The notes beneath the pieces are model-generated. The model was not told the origin of the DNA and searched no databases. It saw nothing but the letters and a program-made list of their open reading frames with translations. Below are positions 26,717 to 33,142 of a DNA stretch of 64,000 nucleotides, one piece after another. Where the stretch lies: assembly GCA_946612455.1 (NCBI GenBank), contig CAMOER010000008.1, positions 30,466 to 94,465 on the forward strand, in the 5' to 3' direction. The stretch is from UBA3305 sp002373555. GTDB lineage: Bacteria; Bacillota; Clostridia; Lachnospirales; Lachnospiraceae. Numbering within the stretch: the stretch's first letter is position 1; each line of letters starts with the position of its first letter. The position numbers and the translations under genes were made by a program.

Positions 26717-27025
26717 TTATTTCTCGATGGAATCGATCTTCAGCTTTGTGTACTGCTGTCTGTGACCGTTCTTCTTGTGATAACCGGTCTTTCTCTTGTA
26801 CTTGTAAACGATGACCTTGCGTCCCTTTTCCTGTGCAAGAACGGTAGCCTTGACCTTCGCGCCCTCTACAACGGGAGTGCCGATGGTGAAGGTATCATCA
26901 CTTACAGCAAGGACCTGATCAAATTCATAAGTCTCACCTGCAGCTACATCAAGCTTCTCGACGAGGATCACATCCCCTTCAGCGACCTTATACTGCTTGC
27001 CGCCAGTTGCAATGATTGCGTACAT
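26717..27025 (-). CDS. rplU: 50S ribosomal protein L21
   Basis: A 102-residue L21 protein (MYAIIATGGKQYKV ... KRKTGYHKKNGHRQQYTKLKI) that binds 23S rRNA. ATG 27025 is fixed by AGGAGGTG; upstream in-frame codons belong to the leader. It is the first gene of a two-gene operon with rpmA. Confidence 0.97.
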   Translation of the reverse strand: MYAIIATGGKQYKVAEGDVILVEKLDVAAGETYEFDQVLAVSDDTFTIGTPVVEGAKVKATVLAQEKGRKVIVYKYKRKTGYHKKNGHRQQYTKLKIDSIEK

Positions 27026-27027
27026 TG

Positions 27028-27111
27028 AAGTACACCTCCTGATTCGAATTCGCCGGCTTCGGTGTCCTCTCGGATCTTCGACCTTACCGTGCGTGCCGTG
27101 TGAATACACAC
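27028..27111 (-). ncRNA. Putative L21 leader RNA
   Basis: The 5' untranslated region before rplU is GC-rich, with several short complementary blocks (for example CCGTGCGTGCCGTG and CGCCGGC), and its composition resembles the Firmicute L21 leader thought to control rplU autogenously. I recognise the position and general form, not an exact consensus match. Confidence 0.5.
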
Positions 27112-27117
27112 TAGGAC

Positions 27118-27147
27118 ATATTACCATCATCTGCCGGGTAAAGTCAA
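27118..27147 (-). promoter_or_regulatory. Predicted promoter of rplU-rpmA
   Basis: On the minus strand TTGACT (27147-27142) and TAATAT (27123-27118) with 18-nt spacing, about 93 nt before the rplU start codon. Confidence 0.65.
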
Positions 27148-27151
27148 GCAC

Positions 27152-27182
27152 AAAATAGCGGAGAAACCCGAAGATTTCTCCG
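27152..27182 (-). terminator. Terminator of the nagB-yvcK-glmM operon
   Basis: CGGAGAAA/TTTCTCCG stem (27159-27166 with 27175-27182) followed on the minus strand by a U-rich run, 14 nt after the glmM stop. Confidence 0.85.
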
Positions 27183-27195
27183 TTATGCAGAGGTT

Positions 27196-28542
27196 TTATT
27201 CCATATGTCCCTTTGCCTTGATCACCGCGATCACGTCATCGACATATTTCTCGCAGATCTCATCTGTATCGGCTTCGACCATGACTCTGATCACGGGCTC
27301 GGTGCCGGACTCACGGACCAGAATACGGCCGTTGTCACCGAGTTCTTCCGCGACTTTCGCAACGGCAGCCTGCACATCCGGATCGTTCTGCGCGTCGGGC
27401 TTGCTCTTGACGCGGACGTTCTTCAGCACCTGCGGATAGAATACGACTGGGGCCGCCAGCTCGCTCATGGGCTTCTTCTTCGCCAGCATGACCTCCATCA
27501 TCTTCAGGGAAGTCAGGATGCCGTCGCCGGTCGTCTCGTACTTCGAGAAAATGATATGGCCGCTCTGTTCGCCGCCGATCCGGTGTCCGTTCGCGATCAT
27601 GTTCTCATAGACATACTTGTCGCCGACTTTGGTCTTCTCATATTCGATGCCGGCTTTGTCGAGCGCCTTGTACAGTCCGAAGTTGCTCATGACGGTCGTG
27701 ACGACTTTATTGTTGAGCAGCTTTCCGCGCTCCTTCATGTAGACGCCGTAGATATAGATGATGTGGTCGCCGGTGATGACATTTCCCTTTTCATCCACGC
27801 AGAGGCATCTGTCGGCATCGCCGTCAAAGGCAAATCCGACATCCAGGCCTTTCTCGACCACGAACTTCTGCAGATGCTCGATATGCGTGCTGCCGCAGTC
27901 CGTGTTGATGTTGTAGCCGTCGGGATCGTCATTCATGACATACGTCTTGGCGCCCAGCGCGTCGAAAATGCCCTTGGCGATCTGCCAGGCCGCGCCGTTC
28001 GCAACATCCAGTCCGACCTTGACATCCTTGAAGCTGTATTTGGACATGGAGATCAGATGGCCGATATAGCGGTTGCGGCCCGCGACATAGTCGACGGTAC
28101 GGCCGATATTCTCCCGTTCGGAGACCGGGATCTCCATCTTTCCGTCAATATAATCCTCGACCTTCAGGATCGTCTCCTCATCCATCTTCTCGCCGCTTCC
28201 GTTCAGAAGCTTGATGCCGTTGTCATAGAAGGGATTGTGGGATGCGGAGATCATGATGCCGCAGTCAAAATCATCGACTCTGGTGATATAGGCGACGGAC
28301 GGTGTGGTCGTAACATGCATGATATAGGCATCTGCGCCGCTGGCCATCAGGCCGGTGCAGAGGGCATACTCGAACATGTAGGAGGATCTTCTGGTATCCT
28401 TGCCGATCACGATCTTGGCTTTCTTTCCCTGTCTGGCGCCGTAGTACCAGCCCAGGAATCTGCCGATCTTAATGGCATGGTCAAATGTCAGTGTCTTGTT
28501 GGCTTCCCCGCGGAAACCGTCTGTTCCGAAATATTTTCCCAT
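27196..28542 (-). CDS. glmM: Phosphoglucosamine mutase GlmM
   Basis: Interconverts glucosamine-6-phosphate and glucosamine-1-phosphate for UDP-GlcNAc and hence peptidoglycan synthesis. It starts MGKYFGTDGFRG; the phosphoserine loop is ISASHNP (serine at about residue 100), the metal loop DGDADR and the sugar loop GGEQSGH. 448 residues, the usual length. It overlaps the upstream hexapeptide-protein gene by one base (TAATG), so it is translationally coupled into the nagB operon. Confidence 0.97.
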   Translation of the reverse strand: MGKYFGTDGFRGEANKTLTFDHAIKIGRFLGWYYGARQGKKAKIVIGKDTRRSSYMFEYALCTGLMASGADAYIMHVTTTPSVAYITRVDDFDCGIMISASHNPFYDNGIKLLNGSGEKMDEETILKVEDYIDGKMEIPVSERENIGRTVDYVAGRNRYIGHLISMSKYSFKDVKVGLDVANGAAWQIAKGIFDALGAKTYVMNDDPDGYNINTDCGSTHIEHLQKFVVEKGLDVGFAFDGDADRCLCVDEKGNVITGDHIIYIYGVYMKERGKLLNNKVVTTVMSNFGLYKALDKAGIEYEKTKVGDKYVYENMIANGHRIGGEQSGHIIFSKYETTGDGILTSLKMMEVMLAKKKPMSELAAPVVFYPQVLKNVRVKSKPDAQNDPDVQAAVAKVAEELGDNGRILVRESGTEPVIRVMVEADTDEICEKYVDDVIAVIKAKGHME

Positions 28543-29198
28543 TATTTTTTCCTCACGATCTCACCGTTGTTTTTGTGAATGCTGTACTCCGGGATCACGC
28601 CGCGGACGCAGGATGTCGGATAGACATTGCAGTGACGTCCGATCACGGTGCCGGGGTTCAGTACGGAATTGCAGCCGACCTCCACATAGTCGCCCAGCAT
28701 GGCGCCGAATTTCTTCAGGCCGGTGGGAATGTCTTCGCCCTGGTTGTGGACGACGACAAGCTGCTTATCGGATTTCACGTTGGAAGTGATCGATCCGGCG
28801 CCCATATGGCTGTAATAGCCGAGGATGGAATCGCCGACATAATTATAATGCGGCGTCTGTACATGGTCGAACAGGATGACGTTCTTCAGCTCGCAGCTGT
28901 TGCCGACGACACAGTTCGCACCGACAAGCGCCGCGCTGCGGATGAACGCGCAGTGGCGGACTTCGGTCTCCGGTCCGATGATGCAGGGAGCGCCGAGATA
29001 AGCGGAAGGAAAGACCTTCGCGGTCTTATGGACCCAGACATGCTCGGAGACTTCTTCATAATCCTCTCCCAGCTGCGGGCCGAGGGTAAGAATCAGCTCC
29101 TTGATGCCCTTCAGTGCTTCCCAGGGATAAGTGAAGCCGCGGAGGTAATCCGCAGCGATCGTATGCTCAAGATCATACAGGTCATTGATCGTATACAT
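28542..29198 (-). CDS. Left-handed beta-helix (hexapeptide) protein, GlmU C-terminal-like
   Basis: About 60 N-terminal residues of helix (YDLEHTIAADYLRGFTYPWEALKGI) precede repeated hexapeptide strands (VFPSAYLGAPCIIGPETEVRHC onward) of a left-handed beta-helix. The pattern resembles the acetyltransferase/uridylyltransferase-like proteins often annotated UDP-GlcNAc pyrophosphorylase in clostridia. The GlmU N-terminal nucleotidyltransferase motif is absent, so it cannot be a complete GlmU. Its place between yvcK and glmM suggests acetylation of GlcN-1-P or another amino-sugar step. ATG 29198 has GAGG at a nine-base spacing; ATG 29213 overlaps the yvcK stop and is the alternative. Confidence 0.8.
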   Translation of the reverse strand: MYTINDLYDLEHTIAADYLRGFTYPWEALKGIKELILTLGPQLGEDYEEVSEHVWVHKTAKVFPSAYLGAPCIIGPETEVRHCAFIRSAALVGANCVVGNSCELKNVILFDHVQTPHYNYVGDSILGYYSHMGAGSITSNVKSDKQLVVVHNQGEDIPTGLKKFGAMLGDYVEVGCNSVLNPGTVIGRHCNVYPTSCVRGVIPEYSIHKNNGEIVRKK

Positions 29199-29209
29199 AA
29201 ATACTGTCC

Positions 29210-30175
29210 TCATTCGTATTCGTTTTCCATCAGATAGGAGAAAACCAGAAAGGCGGTGTGCAGCACTTTGTGTCTGATCTTCTCTTCTTCATCAATGCAG
29301 AAAATATCGTCTTCGATGATCCTGGTACCGAGCTCTGCAATATTCTCCCTGTCGAGCTCGACAAGCGTTTTCTTCTCGGTGACCAGATATTTCTCCGTGA
29401 TCTTCGGGTCGATCCCGGCATTGTTCGCGACCACGATATCCACATTCCGGCTGCCCAGATAGCTGTTGAGGACCTTCAGATGGTCGCTCACATTGTAGCC
29501 GTCGGTCTCGCCGGGCTGGGTGACCAGGTTGGAAATATACATGATCGGCGCATCCGAATGCTCGATCGCTTTAACAATATCTTCGGCGATCAGGTGCGGC
29601 AGAATGGACGTATAAAGACTGCCGGGGCTGAAAATGATCAGATCAGCCTCTGCGATGGCTTTCTTTACCTTCTTCGTCACATGAATATTATGGTCATAGG
29701 ACAGCCTGGAGATCCTGCGGATATTCTGGCTGACGCTGACCTGCCCGAAGAACTCCTCGCCGTTCTCGTCGCTGATGCCGACAAGCTCGGCCCGCTCCTC
29801 GGTGAGCGGAAGCACTTCGCCCTTGATGTTCAGGAGATTTCCCATGTACCTGGCAGCCTCGGTGAGACTCCCCTTCTGATCGATCAGTGCGGTCAGAAGA
29901 ATATTGCGGACTGGATGATTAAAAAGCGTGGAACCTTCCTTGTGGAAACGGTAGCGAAGCAGTTTGATCAGATCCTCATCCGCATTGGCCATGGAAAGCA
30001 GGACTTTGCCGACGTCGCCTACGGCAGGAATATCGAATTCCTTTTTCAGAACGCCGGTGCTGCTGCCATCGTCACTCACCGTGATCACGGTCGTGACTTC
30101 GACCGGAAACAGCTTCAGTCCCGACAGGAGGCACGAGAGTCCCGTGCCTCCTCCGAAGACGATCACTTTTTTCAT
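29210..30175 (-). CDS. yvcK: YvcK family protein (gluconeogenesis factor, CofD-like)
   Basis: A 321-residue Rossmann-like protein with the N-terminal GGGTGLSCLLSGLK and VSDDGSSTG motifs of the YvcK/CofD superfamily. B. subtilis YvcK is needed for normal wall synthesis on gluconeogenic carbon and binds UDP-GlcNAc. In most Firmicutes it sits with rapZ (yvcJ) and whiA; here it is instead embedded between nagB and glmM, next to the metabolite route it is thought to sense. It starts 2 nt after the nagB stop. Confidence 0.93.
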   Translation of the reverse strand: MKKVIVFGGGTGLSCLLSGLKLFPVEVTTVITVSDDGSSTGVLKKEFDIPAVGDVGKVLLSMANADEDLIKLLRYRFHKEGSTLFNHPVRNILLTALIDQKGSLTEAARYMGNLLNIKGEVLPLTEERAELVGISDENGEEFFGQVSVSQNIRRISRLSYDHNIHVTKKVKKAIAEADLIIFSPGSLYTSILPHLIAEDIVKAIEHSDAPIMYISNLVTQPGETDGYNVSDHLKVLNSYLGSRNVDIVVANNAGIDPKITEKYLVTEKKTLVELDRENIAELGTRIIEDDIFCIDEEEKIRHKVLHTAFLVFSYLMENEYE

Positions 30176-30177
30176 TA

Positions 30178-30969
30178 TTACAGTCTTTCCTTCTTCTCGA
30201 TGTCAAGAAAATACTTGTAGGTGTCAACGGTCAGTTCGCCGCAGGCTTCCTCGTCGCAGGCGATGATCGCGCCGTTGTGCATCTGGAGTGCGGAGCAGGT
30301 CCATTTCTGGCTGACGCCGCCTTCTACGGTAGCGGCAAGTGCTCTGGCTTTGTTGTGTCCGGAAATCAGGACAAGGACTTCCTTCGAATCGGTAACGGTT
30401 CCGATACCGACGGAAAGCGCCTGTGCAGGGACCTTTTCCGGATCATTTCCAAAGAAACGGCTGTTCACGATCCTGGTGTCGGTCGTCAGATCCCTGACGC
30501 CGGTACGGGAAGTAAGGGAAGTGTAGGGCTCGTTGAAAGCAAGATGGCCGTCTACACCGATGCCGCCCATGAACAGATCGATGCCGCCGTAGGAAGCGAT
30601 CTTGGCTTCGTAAGCAGCGCACTCCGCTTCGGGATCCTCGGTCATGCCGTTCAGAATATTGATATTCTCGGGCTTCATGTCAACAAGATGATCGAAAAGA
30701 TTGTCATGCATGAAATACCAGTAGCTCTGGTCATGCTCGTGCGGCAGTCCGAGATATTCGTCCATGTTGAAAGTGACGACATTCGCAAAGGAAAGCTCGC
30801 CGGCCTGGTTCATGCGGACAAGCTCTTTATAAACGCCGATCGGGCTGGAGCCGGTCGGAAGACCGAGGACAAAGGGACGGTCCTCTTTATGAGCCTTGAT
30901 CTTTGCAGCGATATAATCGGCTGCCCATTTGCACATCTTATCGTAATTATCCTGAATAACAACTCTCAT
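30178..30969 (-). CDS. nagB: Glucosamine-6-phosphate deaminase/isomerase NagB
   Basis: Interconverts GlcN6P with fructose-6-phosphate plus ammonia. 263 residues very close to the E. coli enzyme: LGLPTGSSPIGVYKELV, FNMDEYLGLP (catalytic Asp region), GGIGVDGHLAFNEP (catalytic Asp/His) and SRFFGNDPEKVP. AAAGGAG precedes ATG 30969. It is first in the operon nagB-yvcK-hexapeptide protein-glmM, all with gaps of 2 nt or less. Its leader holds a glmS-type ribozyme, which argues for a biosynthetic, feedback-controlled use in making GlcN6P instead of, or beside, the usual catabolic direction. Confidence 0.97.
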   Translation of the reverse strand: MRVVIQDNYDKMCKWAADYIAAKIKAHKEDRPFVLGLPTGSSPIGVYKELVRMNQAGELSFANVVTFNMDEYLGLPHEHDQSYWYFMHDNLFDHLVDMKPENINILNGMTEDPEAECAAYEAKIASYGGIDLFMGGIGVDGHLAFNEPYTSLTSRTGVRDLTTDTRIVNSRFFGNDPEKVPAQALSVGIGTVTDSKEVLVLISGHNKARALAATVEGGVSQKWTCSALQMHNGAIIACDEEACGELTVDTYKYFLDIEKKERL

Positions 30970-31051
30970 TGTATGATCTCCTTTGTTTTAAGATAAGACG
31001 TCGGAAGAGCCTCTGTTACAGTGTTGATTCTGCTTTTTGCTCTCTTCCTGT

Positions 31052-31150
31052 CGGCCCGTCCGCTGCAGAATTTTGCAGTTCTGACCGTGGCAGCATCCGC
31101 CGAATCTTTCGATGACTGCCATACCTCGTCAACCTTGCGGTCCCGGCGCT
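31052..31150 (-). ncRNA. glmS-type GlcN6P-dependent self-cleaving ribozyme in the nagB leader
   Basis: On the minus strand the leader reads A|GCGCC, a short P2 stem GACC-GCAA-GGTT, then GTTGACGAGG, ATGG, ATCGA and TTCGGCGGATGC in the order and spacing of the glmS ribozyme core, followed by a CGGTC...GGCCG P4-like stem with an inner CTGCA/TGCAG hairpin. Predicted cleavage is between 31150 and 31149. Known glmS ribozymes use GlcN6P as a cofactor to cleave their mRNA, which then decays. Here the downstream gene is nagB, about 80 nt away, with no glmS in the window. A further 7-bp stem (GGAAGAG/CTCTTCC) lies between the core and nagB. Confidence 0.88.
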
Positions 31151-31232
31151 AACCTGTTTCCTGTTTACCTCCGTGAAGAAACGGGTTTTACATATATAGA
31201 GTCCGTATGTAATAACACAGACCTAGCTAATA

Positions 31233-31261
31233 ATTTTATACTGCAGAATGATGATTGTCAA
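31233..31261 (-). promoter_or_regulatory. Promoter of the ribozyme-nagB operon
   Basis: On the minus strand TTGACA (31261-31256), 17-nt spacer, TAAAAT (31238-31233). Transcription would start near 31226, about 76 nt before the ribozyme cleavage site. The promoter overlaps the last codons of rng. Confidence 0.8.
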
Positions 31262-32411
31262 GAATTGTTAACTGTGCATCAAGCGGATTCCTTTTCTTCT
31301 GCCTGGTGATCTCCGCAAGACCGAGCTTTGTGATATCGATGAGTACAGCTTTGGCCGGATCATCCCGGAGAGCTTCCTGAAAGGCCGATTCCACGTCCTT
31401 CCAGTGAACGCGGTCCTTCATGTTGATCAGATCGGCGAGAATGATGCCTGATAAATTCCGGAGACGGATCTGATAGCCGATCTCCGCGGCAGCCTCCAGA
31501 TTCGTGCGCAGGAAGGTCTCCTCTTTGTCTTTCCCGCTGATGGCGCTGCCGGTATTGACATCGATCACTGTCATCGCTTCCGTCCGGTCGATGATCAGAT
31601 ATCCGCCGGATTTCAGCCAGACCTTCCGGCTGCGGGCCAGATCAAGATAATGAGAAAGTCGGAAAAGCTTTGCCAACGGCCAGGCATCGTCATACGATCT
31701 TGTCGAGAACCGGATTCCCGCAAGGACCGGATCCTTCTGCAGTGCGTCGAGAATGGCCGCATCGTCGGAAATGACTTCGGTCTCTTCTTCCTCCTGCAGA
31801 CCGAGAAGACGTTCTCTCAGGAAATCGGGAGCCGGGGAAAGAAGGTTCCCGGGGGTACGGAAGGCGGCATCTGCAAGGATTCTGTCCGCTCTTCCAATCA
31901 GGACTTTCGCTTCCCGGAGGATCACTTCCGGATCTGCAGCAAATGCATTTGTCCGGATGATGAAGCCGTACGACGGATTCTCGCATACCTGCGCCAGCAT
32001 CTCCCGGATGCGGGCGGCAAGTTTTCTGTCCTGTACCTTCTTTGAAACGCAGAAGCGTTCGCCCTTCGGCGCATAAAGAAAAACAAGATATCTTCCGGCC
32101 AGGGAGAATCTGGCGGTCAGCATCTCCTCTTTCGAGCCGGCGGCTTCCCGCTTGACCTGGACAGGGATCAGCATCCTGCCTTTCGGCGGGACCGGGCATT
32201 CCGAAAGCGGAAGAAAGCCGGTCTTCCCGTTTCCGAGGTCACAGAAAGCGGCGCGGATATTTTCGGAAATGTCTTTCACGCTGCAGACAACGATATCGCC
32301 GGTCTTCAGGGAAGCACCGGCAGGAGCCGCATCCAGCGCAATGATCCTGTCCTGCTCTGATTCTGCTGTGAGGATCATGTTTTGATATTTGGTGACAATG
32401 AATTTTTTCAT
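31236..32411 (-). CDS. rng: Ribonuclease E/G family protein (Rng)
   Basis: Endoribonuclease for rRNA and mRNA processing. At 391 residues it is a compact form: an N-terminal S1-like region (about 30-110), the catalytic region with TVIDVNTGSA (metal-binding Asp) and GIILADLINMK (second Asp), and the ending TKLGLAEITRQKK. ATG 32411 overlaps the stop of the upstream gene (ATGA). It is the last gene of a conserved trio with the two radical-SAM-linked genes upstream, which in many clostridia sits next to rplU-rpmA; here the nagB operon lies between. Confidence 0.93.
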   Translation of the reverse strand: MKKFIVTKYQNMILTAESEQDRIIALDAAPAGASLKTGDIVVCSVKDISENIRAAFCDLGNGKTGFLPLSECPVPPKGRMLIPVQVKREAAGSKEEMLTARFSLAGRYLVFLYAPKGERFCVSKKVQDRKLAARIREMLAQVCENPSYGFIIRTNAFAADPEVILREAKVLIGRADRILADAAFRTPGNLLSPAPDFLRERLLGLQEEEETEVISDDAAILDALQKDPVLAGIRFSTRSYDDAWPLAKLFRLSHYLDLARSRKVWLKSGGYLIIDRTEAMTVIDVNTGSAISGKDKEETFLRTNLEAAAEIGYQIRLRNLSGIILADLINMKDRVHWKDVESAFQEALRDDPAKAVLIDITKLGLAEITRQKKRNPLDAQLTILDNHHSAV

Positions 32412-33142
32412 GGAAGTGCCCTTCCCGTTTCGGAAAGCGATACGCCTTCTGCTGTCAGCATGTCGAGGCGCGTAATCGAAAACCGCAGATCCCGCAGGAT
32501 CTCTTCGTTTACCAGCGGTTCCGTCCCCGGGATCGCGGCGAAACGGAACAGATCCTCCATCACGACCTCCGGCTTCAGATTGACCTGGGAGCCCGCGTTC
32601 AGGCACAGGATGAATGCGCCGTCATCGTATGCAAAGTGATAGATATAGGGAAGGATATCCGTTCTGGATTCGCTCCGCTTGGTCTTCTTGACAAGGATCC
32701 TCTCCGGCTGTGATCGGTAGTCGGCGATGATTGCGGCCGGATCCGTTCCCTCGGGCAGCGCATCGTAAGGCGGCCGGAGCCGGACTTCATAAACTGCCCG
32801 CCCGAAGATTGCCATGGCATTGTTGTTCTTTTTCTTCTCCTCATCGGGCAGCTGACGGATGGACAGACACCGGATCTCCGCCGGCAGCGTCTTGTTCAGC
32901 CGTGTGAGGACCTCCTGCCCGGTCATCGGATCTGTCAGTTCCGTATCCATATATTCTCCGAGCGATGTTTCGCCGACGCTTAAGGGCGAGGCGAAGGACA
33001 TCATCGGATGCGGATGGAAGCCTTCGGAGAAACGGACCGGCAGATCCGCTCTGGCGATCGCTTTCTGAAATGTCCGCATCAGATCCAGATGGCCGATATA
33101 TCTTAAATTTCCGGTTTTGGAAAAACGTATCCTGATCTTCAT
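32408..33142 (-). CDS. TIGR03936 family radical-SAM-associated protein (DUF2344)
   Basis: A 244-residue protein starting MKIRIRFSKTGNLRYIGHLDLMRTFQKAIARADL with FSEGFHPHPMMSFASPLS, the hallmark of the DUF2344 family that pairs with the TIGR03960 radical SAM enzyme, sometimes fused to it. The reaction is not known. Coupled by 4-nt overlaps to both neighbours (stop/start ATGA at each end), which implies the trio acts together, perhaps in RNA or ribosome modification. Confidence 0.9.
   Translation of the reverse strand: MKIRIRFSKTGNLRYIGHLDLMRTFQKAIARADLPVRFSEGFHPHPMMSFASPLSVGETSLGEYMDTELTDPMTGQEVLTRLNKTLPAEIRCLSIRQLPDEEKKKNNNAMAIFGRAVYEVRLRPPYDALPEGTDPAAIIADYRSQPERILVKKTKRSESRTDILPYIYHFAYDDGAFILCLNAGSQVNLKPEVVMEDLFRFAAIPGTEPLVNEEILRDLRFSITRLDMLTAEGVSLSETGRALP

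Noticed and set aside
27205..28578. 457-residue open frame antisense to glmM
   Set aside because: Shadow of glmM, whose motifs are unambiguous.
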